Assembly (NCBI GenBank): GCA_025358925.1 | Contig: JANYHT010000048.1 | Span: forward strand, 1-64,000 | Reading direction: 5' to 3' | Origin: Gemmatimonadaceae bacterium | GTDB taxonomy: Bacteria; Gemmatimonadota; Gemmatimonadetes; Gemmatimonadales; Gemmatimonadaceae | DNA length: 64,000 bases | Shown: one piece after another, positions 25,090 to 36,227 of the stretch | Layout: each line of letters opens with the position of its first letter | How positions within the stretch are numbered: the stretch's first letter is position 1 | Position numbers and translations under genes: made by a program | Notes under the pieces: generated by a model | Database searches by the model: none | Seen by the model: the letters and a program-made list of their open reading frames with translations, nothing else | What the model was told of the DNA's origin: nothing

Positions 25090-26897
25090 GGCTATGGCAC
25101 GTGGCCAGCCTCATGGCGTTGCTGGCCACTATGCCAGTTGGCGCCCAACCGGGCGCATCGTCCGATCCAAACCTGCAGCGCATCTGGCGACTTGGCATGG
25201 ATAGCTCCCATGTCCAGCAACTGTCACAGACGTTGTTCGATTCGATTGGACCGCGGTTAACGGGCAGCCCCGGGTTGACATCGGCGAGCGATTGGGTGAT
25301 GCGCGAGTACAAGGCCTGGGGCATTGAAGCAAAGCGTGAGCAGTATGGCACGTGGCGCGGTTGGCGTCGCGGCATCTCGCATATCGATCTCATGGCGCCA
25401 CGGGTGCGTTCGCTGGAAGGCACAATGCTCGCGTGGAGTCCGGGAACAAGAGGCGTTCCCGTACGTGCCGAAGCGATCATTTTGCCGATGTTCAAGGACA
25501 GCACCGAGTTCGTGAAGTGGCTGCCGCAGGCGAAGGGCAAGATTGTGTTGTTGTCCCCGGCGTATCCCACATGTCGCCCATCGGAAGATTGGATCAAGTT
25601 TGCCACACCCGAATCGAAAGCGCGTATGGACACTGCGGTTGCGCAGACGCTGAAGGATTGGACAATCATGACTGGTACGGATTTGCGTCCCGACAGCTCC
25701 AAGCTGTATCGCGGCACTGGTTACGCGCTCGCACTCGGTACCGGCACACTCGGCATGCGATTGGAGAAGGCCGGCATTGTTGGCATGATCTCGTCGCGCA
25801 ACAAGTTGAGTGGCTTTGCAAACCCGTTTGCCGCGCAAGGCGGTGGGCAGTTCCCGACAGGCGGCGGACGTGGCGCCGGCGGTGGCGGCGGTCCGGGCGG
25901 TCGCGCGGGTGGCGGTGCGAGTGAACGCGGCGGCGGACCCGCCACTAGTCTCGCGGCGGCAGCACAAGCACGTGGCGGATTTGTCGCACCCGGCGGAGCC
26001 GGCGGATGGGGCGTGATTGAAGTTTTCGAGACGTACAACAAAATCGCACCTGCCGTTACGCTCACGTGCGAAGATTACGGTCTGGTGTATCGCTTGGCTG
26101 AGAACAAACAGAAACCAATGGTCCGCCTCGATCTTGATGCGTCGTTGCTCGGTGAGCAGTCGGCGTTCAACACGATCGGTATGATCAAAGGTACTGAGAA
26201 GCCCAACGAATACGTGATGCTCTCCGCGCATTTCGACTCGTGGGACGCGTCCTCAGGGGCAACAGATAACGGCACGGGTACGATGATGGCGATGGAAGCG
26301 ATGCGCATTCTCAAGCAAGTGTATCCGCATCCGAAACGCACGATCATGGTCGGACATTGGGCCAGCGAGGAACAGGGACTCAACGGTTCGACGGCGTTTA
26401 CGGAAGATCATCCTGAGGTGATGAAGGGCTTGCAGGCGTTGTTCAATCAGGACAACGGGACCGGGCGCGTGCAGTCGTTGACGTCATCAGGCCTTACGGA
26501 CATCGGGCGTCATCTCAAGTCGTGGTATAATCAGTTGCCGGCGTTCTACACCGATAGCATGAGCTCCAATGTGGTGTCGTGGAGTTTTAACGACATACCA
26601 ACCGGCAACCCGGGCGGTACCGACGGCGCCGTGTTCGCATGCTTTGGCACGCCATCGTTTGGCATGGGTGGGGTGGGTTGGAATTACAGCACCTACACGT
26701 GGCACACCAATCGCGACACGTACGATAAAGTCGTGTTTGATGATCTGAAGCACAACGCCACGTTGGCGGCGATGATGGTCTATCTCGCAAGCGAAGATCC
26801 GGATTTTATTAAGCGTGATCGATCGCCCGGCACGTGGCCGGCCACGTGGCCTGCAAACTGTGGTAAAGTGCCGCGCGTCACGCGTCCTCGACTCTAG
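25086..26897 (+). CDS. Secreted M28-family metallopeptidase with Gly-rich insert
   Basis: This 603-aa protein begins with a signal peptide (MRLWHVASLMALLATMPVGA). The M28 zinc-peptidase core shows VMLSAHFDSWDASSGATDNG (His382, Asp394), GHWASEEQGLNGSTAF (Glu428/429) and a late YTWHTNRDTYDKV (zinc His). It should act as an extracytoplasmic aminopeptidase or carboxypeptidase. A low-complexity Gly/Ala insert (about 250-305) sits between the N-terminal part and the catalytic domain. The ATG at 25086 overlaps the stop of the CHRD-like gene. An upstream ATG at 25062 would give a non-signal N-terminus and is less likely. Substrate specificity is unknown. Confidence 0.9.
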   Translation: MRLWHVASLMALLATMPVGAQPGASSDPNLQRIWRLGMDSSHVQQLSQTLFDSIGPRLTGSPGLTSASDWVMREYKAWGIEAKREQYGTWRGWRRGISHIDLMAPRVRSLEGTMLAWSPGTRGVPVRAEAIILPMFKDSTEFVKWLPQAKGKIVLLSPAYPTCRPSEDWIKFATPESKARMDTAVAQTLKDWTIMTGTDLRPDSSKLYRGTGYALALGTGTLGMRLEKAGIVGMISSRNKLSGFANPFAAQGGGQFPTGGGRGAGGGGGPGGRAGGGASERGGGPATSLAAAAQARGGFVAPGGAGGWGVIEVFETYNKIAPAVTLTCEDYGLVYRLAENKQKPMVRLDLDASLLGEQSAFNTIGMIKGTEKPNEYVMLSAHFDSWDASSGATDNGTGTMMAMEAMRILKQVYPHPKRTIMVGHWASEEQGLNGSTAFTEDHPEVMKGLQALFNQDNGTGRVQSLTSSGLTDIGRHLKSWYNQLPAFYTDSMSSNVVSWSFNDIPTGNPGGTDGAVFACFGTPSFGMGGVGWNYSTYTWHTNRDTYDKVVFDDLKHNATLAAMMVYLASEDPDFIKRDRSPGTWPATWPANCGKVPRVTRPRL

Positions 26898-26908
26898 GTG
26901 ATACGTAC

Positions 26909-27781
26909 GTGATATCGATGGACTTGCGAAACCGAGTTGCGACGCGACTCGGTTTCGACAGTGCGCAGCCTCGCGATCTTGCGGGGCTGCGTGCGTTGTA
27001 TGCGGCGTGGTGTGGGAGCGTCCCATTCGACAACGTGCGCAAACTGATTGCGTTGCGGACCGGTGCAACAGGTCCGTTGCCCGGCAGTGATGCAACAGAC
27101 TTTCTCGAAAACTTTTTGTTGCACGGCACCGGCGGTACGTGTTGGTCGAGCAGTAATGCGCTGTTCGAAATGGTGCACGGCTTTGGGTTCAACGCGCGTC
27201 GTGTCGCGGGTTCGATGCGCGACGTGGGCGTGCCGGGTCATGGCTCAATTAAAGTGCTGATTGACGCCGTTGATTGGTTGGTGGATTCTTCGATGCTCAC
27301 GATGTATCCGATCCCCATCCGCGACACACTGCACGTTGATCGACATCCGATCTTTGGCGTTGAGGTAGAGCCGGGGGTAGGCGACCACGCGGGCACACAC
27401 GTGGTGTGGTTTGATTCACCACCGCACGAGGACTACTTCCCGTGTCGCTTGCTGTTCGATCCGGTCGATTACGATTTTTACTTAGAGCGGTACGAGATTT
27501 CGCGCACGAAGGGGCCGTTCAATCATCATCTGTCGGTCCGCTATAATCGCGGTGATGCGCGCAGCGTCCTTCAGGGACATACGCGACATCGGCAAACCGT
27601 GCATGGCGTGCAGTCCCTTGCGCTCACACGCGATGAGTTGTGCAACGAACTGCGTGAAGTCGTTGGACTGTCGAGTGACATCGTCGCGCAGTGGGTGGCG
27701 TGTGGCGCGCTTGACGCGGCGTATGAGCCGTACGCGGGCCCGACACCAGCACCGTTGGGGACACCGCCATCGCGCCGGTAG
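26909..27781 (+). CDS. Arylamine N-acetyltransferase-family protein
   Basis: This 290-aa protein looks like an NAT (PF00797) homologue. VPFDNVRKLIALRTG matches the usual PFENL region and HGTGGTCWSSSNALFEMVHG carries the expected catalytic Cys. GHGSIKVLIDAVDWLVDSSM supplies the catalytic His and Asp, where family members read H..L.V......LVDVGFG. NATs transfer acetyl or other acyl groups from CoA to aromatic amines, and relatives work in polyketide or aromatic-metabolite release, so the substrate is uncertain. A GTG start at 26909 is placed 8 nt after AGGTGA; an ATG at 26918 is the alternative. It follows the M28 gene by 11 nt. Confidence 0.75.
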   Translation: MISMDLRNRVATRLGFDSAQPRDLAGLRALYAAWCGSVPFDNVRKLIALRTGATGPLPGSDATDFLENFLLHGTGGTCWSSSNALFEMVHGFGFNARRVAGSMRDVGVPGHGSIKVLIDAVDWLVDSSMLTMYPIPIRDTLHVDRHPIFGVEVEPGVGDHAGTHVVWFDSPPHEDYFPCRLLFDPVDYDFYLERYEISRTKGPFNHHLSVRYNRGDARSVLQGHTRHRQTVHGVQSLALTRDELCNELREVVGLSSDIVAQWVACGALDAAYEPYAGPTPAPLGTPPSRR

Positions 27782-27828
27782 GTTCGCCTGACCGCACGCT
27801 TCGTGCGCCCACCGAGCGTGTCATACAA

Positions 27829-28614
27829 TTGATCTGCATCGACCTGGACGGCACGTTGGTTGGGTCGGGTGGTGCGGTGCATCCAGATAATTGGATCGCT
27901 GCACACGAGGCACGCGACGCCGGCATTCAGCTTGCCATTTGCTCCGGCCGACCAAACTTCGGGCTCGCGCGCGACTACGCGACGCAGATGAGTGCGAGCG
28001 GATGGCACAGTTTTCAGAATGGCGCAAGCGTCGTGCAACTTGCCGACAATACGTCGCGCTCAACGTATTTGCCGGTGCATCTCGTCGACATGTTAAAAGC
28101 GCGTGCGCACGCGACCGGATTCACATTGGAGCTCTACTCTGACGATGCATTTGCTGTCGAGAGCAACTCTGATCGTGTGCGTCAGCACGCGGCGCTACTC
28201 GGCGTGCCGTTTCTGCCACGTCCGTTTGACACGCTGCACGGTGACGTTGTGCGCGCGCAATGGCTGTTGTCGCATGCGGAGGCAGCGCTGATCCTTGCGG
28301 AGCCACACGATGGGCTTGAGGTATCACCTTCTACGTCACCGGTGATGCCTGATACCACGTTTGTTGGAATGACGCGCGCGGGCGTCACGAAGGCGACCGC
28401 AGTGCGTGCGATAGCCGCCGAGTATGGCATTGCGATGACGAACGTGATGTTCGTGGGTGACGGCGGCAATGATGTGTCGGCAATGCGCGTAGTGGGCTGG
28501 CCCGTGGCGATGGCCAATGCGGAGGCAGGCGCGTTGGCCATTGCGCGAAATGTGGTCGCTGATGTGGACAGCGGGGGCGTGGCAGAGGCGCTTCGCATGG
28601 GCATGCGACGATAG
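27829..28614 (+). CDS. HAD-superfamily phosphatase, Cof type
   Basis: The 261-aa protein contains the four HAD motifs: ICIDLDGTL at residues 2-10 (nucleophile Asp5), AICSGRP, the Lys in TRAGVTKATAVRAIA and MFVGDGGNDVSAM. A cap domain lies between motifs II and III, as in Cof-type (HAD-IIB) sugar-phosphate phosphatases. The only start compatible with the frame is a TTG at 27829 placed right before motif I, with a weak ribosome site, so the true start is uncertain. It is 47 nt downstream of the acetyltransferase gene and followed by a strong bidirectional terminator. Confidence 0.85.
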   Translation: MICIDLDGTLVGSGGAVHPDNWIAAHEARDAGIQLAICSGRPNFGLARDYATQMSASGWHSFQNGASVVQLADNTSRSTYLPVHLVDMLKARAHATGFTLELYSDDAFAVESNSDRVRQHAALLGVPFLPRPFDTLHGDVVRAQWLLSHAEAALILAEPHDGLEVSPSTSPVMPDTTFVGMTRAGVTKATAVRAIAAEYGIAMTNVMFVGDGGNDVSAMRVVGWPVAMANAEAGALAIARNVVADVDSGGVAEALRMGMRR

Positions 28615-28645
28615 CGTGCGAGGTTTCGACGTTCGCGCGCGCGCC

Positions 28646-28689
28646 GCGCACAGAAAACGCCCCATCTCGATGGGGCGTTTTCTGTGCGC
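28646..28689. terminator. Bidirectional rho-independent terminator
   Basis: Two arms of 20 nt (28646-28665 and 28670-28689) are perfectly complementary around a CTCG tetraloop. The core has the form AAAACGCCCCAT / ATGGGGCGTTTT, so a T-run follows the GC-rich stem in either direction. It separates the HAD gene (plus) from the tRNA pair (minus). Confidence 0.93.
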
Positions 28690-28713
28690 ATGTACGACTT
28701 GGTCCATATGCAA

Positions 28714-28787
28714 TAGCTGGGGCGGGACTCGAACCCGCGACCCCGGCATTATGAGTGCCGTGCTCTAACCAGCTGAGCTACCCAGCC
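28714..28787 (-). tRNA. tRNA-Met (CAT), elongator type
   Basis: A 74-nt cloverleaf has acceptor GGCTGGG pairing with CCCAGCT (one G-U), D-arm GCTC/GAGC, anticodon stem CGGCA/TGCCG with loop CTCATAA, and T-arm GCGGG-TTCGAGT-CCCGC. The discriminator is A and CCA is not encoded. The fully paired acceptor end argues for elongator Met. A tRNA-Ile with modified CAT anticodon cannot be fully excluded. It lies downstream of the initiator tRNA, both on the minus strand and ahead of the terminator at 28646-28689. Confidence 0.93.
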
Positions 28788-28878
28788 GTACTCCAACTTC
28801 CGACAAACTGATGCTGCCACGCAAACGGCCGACCCTGGTGAGGACCGGCCGATGCGTACTTTAACGCTTCCCAACTGA

Positions 28879-28952
<74 letters not shown>

Positions 28953-28987
28953 GCAGTTCGAGGAACCTAGCCGCCAGCCCCACGGAG

Positions 28988-31447
<2,460 letters not shown>

Positions 31448-31451
<4 letters not shown>

Positions 31452-32446
31452 TCCGTAAAGTGGTCATGCCCGACGATGAATTCAACGCGTACGTCGGGAT
31501 CGGGCAAACCCACAATCTCCACTGCGCCCTCGGATTGGACACCAACGACCTCGCCGACATCCGTGAGCGACACGTCAAACTGCTCGCGCCATCGTTCACA
31601 CAGCTGAGTCGCGACAGTGACGGACGCGGCTATGAGCAGCTCGTACTCTTCACCGCTCTGAAGCGCAGCAACGACATCAACCTGAGGCCCGATTGGAATA
31701 CATGCGGCGTCAATTCGCAGACGTACGCCGCTTGCAGCGGCAAGATGCCGCGCGTCGGCCGCCAATCCATCCGAGATATCCAGCATGGCGTGTACACCGG
31801 CCAAAGCCAGTGCCATTCCTTCGCGCAATCGTGGCACGGGGCTGGCGAACCGACCACGCGCCCAGGCTGCGGGCTCGTGTCCCGCGTAAAGCGCTGCTAC
31901 AGCCTGCCCAGGGCCGCCAAGTGAACCTGTCACGAGCAAACGGTCACCGGTCTGCGCGCCCCGACGAGCCACGGCGTGCAGCGTCGAGCCAATCACCGTA
32001 GTCGTCAGCGAAAACGTTCGTCCGTGACTCAAATTCCCACCAACGATTTTGGCGCCAGTCGGCCGTACAACTTGCGCAGTGCCATCGGCAATATCGACCA
32101 GCGACGCACGCCAGAGATCCGGTACCACAAAAGCGAAGAGCACGGCGTCCGCTCGCGCGCCCATCGCCGCAAGATCACTGAGTGCCGCCGCAACGGCACG
32201 TGCACCAATCTCATGCGGCGTGAGCCAACCGCGCAAAAAATGTGTGCCCTCCACGCACGCGTCGGTGCTGACTATCAGTTCGCGACCAGTAGCGACGATC
32301 TCGCGCGAGAGTGCGCGCAATACCGCCGCGTCGTCGCCAATGTCCACCGCGAGTGCACCCCACTGCGCCATCATCAATCGAACCATGTCAAACTCATTGC
32401 CCGGACCCATGGCTTGATGCGCGCGCCTCGCCGCATCGTCGCTCAC
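31448..32446 (-). CDS. thiL: Thiamine-monophosphate kinase
   Basis: This 332-aa AIR-synthase-fold kinase phosphorylates thiamine monophosphate to the diphosphate cofactor. Family-like stretches are GNEFDMVRLMM, LAVDIGDDAAVLRA, IVSTDACVEGTHFLRG, TGAKIVGGNLSHG, RLLVTGSLGGPG, AMLDISDGLAAD and SGEEYELLIAA. GGNLSHG replaces the more usual GGDxT-type metal site (Asn for Asp), which is a small oddity. The GTG at 32446 overlaps the propeller-gene stop (GTGA) and was preferred to an ATG at 32410. It is operonic with plsC, eno and ftsB. Confidence 0.92.
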
Positions 32447-34116
32447 GGCAAACCGCCATCGCTCGCACGACGCAGTCGCACGAGTCCGAATGGCGTCGCA
32501 ATCCATAACCAGTCACGACTCGCGACAACATCGAGCGCCGGACCGGGCAAGTCGGTGGGTATGCGCAGCAGGCGCGTTGCGCCAGTATTGCGCGCCATGA
32601 TCAATACGCCGTTACTGCCTGCGAGCCAAATCGTTCGATCATCCATGGCGAGTCGCGTGACCGTTCCCACTTGGCGCATATCCAACGCCACGATGCGCGA
32701 CGGTTCCACGCCACCTTTTGGCGAGAGTTGCAGGACGGCGTCGTCTGTTGCCGCAAGCAGGACGGTGTCGCTCCACGCGAGCGCGCGAATTGGTCGACGT
32801 AACGCCGGATCAACGCCGGCCGGACGCAGCAACGCTCCATCTGCGGGCATCGCGACGACACCGCCCGACGTTCCCATCCACAGGGTATCGCCGATTTGCT
32901 GCAGCGCGTAGATCGTCGTTCCATCGAGCACGCGCGTGCCTAGCCCACGCGTTTTTCGATCACGCGATGCACCGCTGTCGTTGACCCACACGAGTCCGCG
33001 CGCTGTGCCGGCCCACGCACCTTCGCCACGCGCGGAAATTGCATACACGCGATCGTCCAGCATCCCGTCCAACGTGGTCCACGTCGCGACATCTTCACCC
33101 GCATCAAGGCGCACGCGAACGACACCGCGATCGGTGGCGAGCCACGCGCGCTGCGCACGCAACGACATGGCGTGCACCCGTACACCAAGCAGCGGCGCGC
33201 TGATCGTACCATCCACCCAACGCCATCGCTGCAAGTCGTTACTCGTGAAACTCAAACCTCCGCGCACTTGTGACTCGCCCAGTCCCGCGCTCCAGACACC
33301 ATCGGAAGCGAGCGCCAGTGCCCCAATGCCACTTTCGATCGGTCCAAAACGCAGCGGCGTGGCTTGTTGAAATGTTGGATCAACTTTGTACAGGCCGTCG
33401 CCATTCGTGCCCAGCCACACCTCACTCGCACGTTCCGGCGACGACGCGCCGCTGCTTATGGCAAATGACCGCAGAGCACGATCGCCCTGCTGGTTGCGAA
33501 ACAGGAGTGACTGTGAGGAACGCAAAGCAGGAAATTGCGCGTACAAATCAGTGAGCGTTTTTGGCAGCACGAGCGTGCTCGCCGCCGGCGGATTCGACAC
33601 GCCAAACGCCATGCCGGTGCGAGAAACACGCGTCCATTGGCGACCCGCGCGCACGTACGCGTCGCCGGTGCCGCCTTTGTCAAACGCGATATAGTCTGGG
33701 ATCCCTGGAATAATCGTGCGTTGCACCTGCTCTACTTGCGGTCGATACATCACGACGGCGCCCGGCACGCCAATCCACACCGCATCCTCAACGGGATCGC
33801 CCACCATGAGCGAAATGCGCGCGTCCGTGAGACCATTCTCTCGCGTGAACGGTGCGCTCCACGTGTTGAACAATCGATCGTAAACACCCACACCGCTTGG
33901 AGTGGCAGAAAACACGTAGCGACGCGATACCGCGACGGCGAGCACCTCACTAAAGCTACCGATGTATTGCCGTTCGTCACGTCGACTGTAACCGTCACTA
34001 CTGGAACGACTACTGCTGGTGCCGACACTTGCGCACCCATTCACGGTTGCGGTGAGCGCCGTCATGAACCAGATGATAATCGTGAGTCCACGAAGCCTTC
34101 GCCGTTGATTCTGCAT
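32443..34116 (-). CDS. Beta-propeller lipoprotein (two-component-regulator-propeller-like)
   Basis: The 557-aa protein has a lipoprotein signal (TIIIWFMTALTATVNGCASV), so it should be anchored in a membrane at its Cys near residue 25. The rest is a series of repeats with the pattern DxVWxGxxxGVxxxD: EDAVWIGVPGAVVMYRP, SEVWLGTNGDGLYKVD, RAWLATDRGVVRVRL, GAWAGTARGLVWVND, TLWMGTSGGVVAMPAD, TIWLAGSNGVLIMARN and WLWIATPFGLVRLRRA. These look like Reg_prop propeller blades, possibly two propellers. No kinase or DNA-binding domain is attached. The ATG at 34116 was used because the signal sequence follows it. It sits between nnr and thiL. Confidence 0.8.
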   Translation of the reverse strand: MQNQRRRLRGLTIIIWFMTALTATVNGCASVGTSSSRSSSDGYSRRDERQYIGSFSEVLAVAVSRRYVFSATPSGVGVYDRLFNTWSAPFTRENGLTDARISLMVGDPVEDAVWIGVPGAVVMYRPQVEQVQRTIIPGIPDYIAFDKGGTGDAYVRAGRQWTRVSRTGMAFGVSNPPAASTLVLPKTLTDLYAQFPALRSSQSLLFRNQQGDRALRSFAISSGASSPERASEVWLGTNGDGLYKVDPTFQQATPLRFGPIESGIGALALASDGVWSAGLGESQVRGGLSFTSNDLQRWRWVDGTISAPLLGVRVHAMSLRAQRAWLATDRGVVRVRLDAGEDVATWTTLDGMLDDRVYAISARGEGAWAGTARGLVWVNDSGASRDRKTRGLGTRVLDGTTIYALQQIGDTLWMGTSGGVVAMPADGALLRPAGVDPALRRPIRALAWSDTVLLAATDDAVLQLSPKGGVEPSRIVALDMRQVGTVTRLAMDDRTIWLAGSNGVLIMARNTGATRLLRIPTDLPGPALDVVASRDWLWIATPFGLVRLRRASDGGLP

Positions 34117-34120
34117 CCGA

Positions 34121-35710
34121 CTATTGCAACGGTGCGGGAAAACTCGCCAACACACTCGGCGGAAGTGCCGGCGCGCGCGCCATTTCGTTCCACGCTGCGG
34201 GGAGCGCATCGAGTACGGCGTCGAGCGTGAGACCGCGAATGGTAGTGCTGGTCGTAACAGCAAACTCTGCGGCGAGTCCGTGCGCCGTCGCGCCGAGCAT
34301 CGCTGCATCGTGACCTGATACACCTTGTGCAAGCAACGCGCCGATGATCCCGGTGAGAATATCACCACTGCCGCCGGTGGCGAGCAGTGCATTGCCGCGC
34401 GCCATTACTGTGACCGGCAAACCATCAGGCGTCGCGATGAGCGTTGGCGTGCCTTTCAACAACACGGTCACATTCGCGCGCCTCGCGAAATCACACAGCA
34501 CGTCACTGCGCGTTTGCCAGTCCATGGTCGGCGACACGCGCGCGAGAGCGACAAATTCACCAATGTGTGGCGTGATCACAGCGTGTGGTGCTCGCGACGT
34601 CACGGCGCGTAAAATTGTCGCTGCATCATGCGCGTCCGTGGGCAACGTGCCATCCACGTTGTACATCGTCATCAACGTCAACGCGTCCGCGTCGAGGACA
34701 ACCGGACGCTCGGCGTTTTCCCGCAACGCGCGGAGCAACACCGCAAACGACGCGCGACTACGCCCGAGACCGGGTCCAATCGCGAGCGCGTGCGCCCAGG
34801 GTGCTCGTGCCACATCATCGGACGGCCAGTCGTGCGCGATGGCCTGCGGCACAGCTTGCTGCACCGACGCAACTCCACGATGATCCACCCAGACCTTGGC
34901 GAGCCCACAGCCCGCGCGCAGTGCGGCTCGTGTGGCGAGCATGACGGCGCCCGCCATACCATCCGCGCCACCGACGAGCGCGAGGTGCCCACGCGTGCCT
35001 TTGTGCGCGTTCCACGCAATGGTTGGCAGCGCGCGCTTGAGTACCGCATCATCGGCGATGCACCATGCTTCGTCGTTCAGCGCTACGGCGCTACGCAAAC
35101 CAATATCGAGGATCTGCAACACGCCAACATGTGATCGCGCGATGAGTTGCCCGCGCTTAATGGTGCCAAAGCTCAACGTGCGATGCGCGGCAACGCTGCC
35201 CGCTGCGATATCGCCGCTCGATGCGTCGAGTCCTGACGGGAGATCAAGCGCGACAATTTGCGCACCCCGTTCGCGCGCCAACGCGAGCATCGCGCACGCA
35301 ACGATAACGCCATCACGCAACGGTCCGCAGTGGCCTGTACCGAGCACCCCATCCACCGCGACGAGTTCTCGACCCGTTGGCGCGCCGTGGACGAGATACG
35401 GTGACGCAATCGCACACGCGTGCTGTGCGTCCGCCGATCGTGGAGGAGCGGTGGCATGCACGCGCACCACAACGCCAGCGCGCGCTAGTTGCGCCGCGAC
35501 GATATACGCATCACCGCCATTGTTCCCCGTGCCGGCATACAGGGCCACGCCATGCGCGAGCCGCTCCGGAAATGCGCGCAACATGTCAGCGGCAGCAACG
35601 GTACCTGCCTGCACCATGAGGGCGGACGATGCGGCACCGTCGCGAATGGCGGCTTGATCGCGCGCTGAAGATTCTGCAGCGGATGTGACGCGCAGGAGTG
35701 AACCGCGCAT
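34121..35710 (-). CDS. nnr: Bifunctional NAD(P)HX epimerase / ADP-dependent NAD(P)HX dehydratase
   Basis: This 529-aa two-domain repair enzyme restores damaged (hydrated) NAD(P)H. The N-terminal YjeF-N epimerase part (about 15-215) has ALYAGTGNNGGDAYIVAA, VDGVLGTGHCGPLRDG and IVALDLPSGLDASSG. The C-terminal kinase-fold dehydratase (about 235-525) has GTRGHLALVGGADGMAG, ALAIGPGLGRS, VVLDADALTLM, VITPHIGEFVALARV, LLKGTPTLIATPDG and LATGGSGDILTGIIGALLAQ. The ATG at 35710 lies 4 nt after the upstream stop. A longer open frame to 35788 overlaps that gene and is not similar to the family. Confidence 0.93.
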   Translation of the reverse strand: MRGSLLRVTSAAESSARDQAAIRDGAASSALMVQAGTVAAADMLRAFPERLAHGVALYAGTGNNGGDAYIVAAQLARAGVVVRVHATAPPRSADAQHACAIASPYLVHGAPTGRELVAVDGVLGTGHCGPLRDGVIVACAMLALARERGAQIVALDLPSGLDASSGDIAAGSVAAHRTLSFGTIKRGQLIARSHVGVLQILDIGLRSAVALNDEAWCIADDAVLKRALPTIAWNAHKGTRGHLALVGGADGMAGAVMLATRAALRAGCGLAKVWVDHRGVASVQQAVPQAIAHDWPSDDVARAPWAHALAIGPGLGRSRASFAVLLRALRENAERPVVLDADALTLMTMYNVDGTLPTDAHDAATILRAVTSRAPHAVITPHIGEFVALARVSPTMDWQTRSDVLCDFARRANVTVLLKGTPTLIATPDGLPVTVMARGNALLATGGSGDILTGIIGALLAQGVSGHDAAMLGATAHGLAAEFAVTTSTTIRGLTLDAVLDALPAAWNEMARAPALPPSVLASFPAPLQ

Positions 35711-35714
35711 CAGA

Positions 35715-36098
35715 TCAGACGTGCGTGGTACTCCACGGATACTCTCGCTCAAACGCATCTTCAAAAGCGAAGACACCAATAAAATCATCGCGCGAATCGT
35801 GTGGCTGACTGATTAGCAAGCCCATATCGACGAGCGTGAACACAATGTCACCAATATCGCTCGTGGAGCAGACGCCCCAATGCTCAAGCACGATGCGCGC
35901 CGTAACACCAAAGCGCTGCAACGCCAACGTGCGGCAGGACCGCGCGAGTTCCGGCCCCGTGATGTGGCGCCGCTCGGTGAGATGTGTCTGCGAGTGTTCG
36001 AGTGCGGCGAGCACAAACATGTACGCGCGCTCGTCAAAGCGCGGTTCTCGCAGTCGAATTTGCTCCATGATGCCATCGCGAAACGCCAGCTCGGTCAC
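35715..36098 (-). CDS. Minf_1886-family protein (conserved, unknown function)
   Basis: The 127-aa protein begins VTELAFRDGIMEQIRLREPR, then FDERAYMFVLAALEHSQTHL, ITGPELARSCRTLALQRFG, WGVCSTSDIGDIVFTLVDMG and DDFIGVFAFEDAFEREYPW. This arrangement matches the short conserved family known by the name Minf_1886, found in Planctomycetes, Verrucomicrobia, Gemmatimonadota and others. No function is established that I know of. A GTG start at 36098 has GGGAG 8 nt upstream. It is the first gene of the nnr-propeller-thiL-plsC-eno-ftsB series and is 129 nt downstream of glyA, so a promoter may lie in that gap. Confidence 0.8.
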   Translation of the reverse strand: MTELAFRDGIMEQIRLREPRFDERAYMFVLAALEHSQTHLTERRHITGPELARSCRTLALQRFGVTARIVLEHWGVCSTSDIGDIVFTLVDMGLLISQPHDSRDDFIGVFAFEDAFEREYPWSTTHV

Positions 36099-36227
36099 TG
36101 CGGCTGCTCCCTCACACGGTACACTACGTTGATGTCGACAAAAGACGAGCGGTAACCGCGCGATGCAACCGCCGCTAGCGCACCCGTAAATGATGCAGGC
36201 ACGCCGCGGGTGCCACAATGCCTTGCG

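Noticed and set aside
28833-28857. GGCCG-type inverted repeat between the two Met tRNAs.
   Set aside because: The stem is short and partly palindromic by composition; no T-run follows.
36198-36214. GGCAC/GTGCC hairpin after glyA.
   Set aside because: Only 5 bp and no T-run; too weak to call a terminator.
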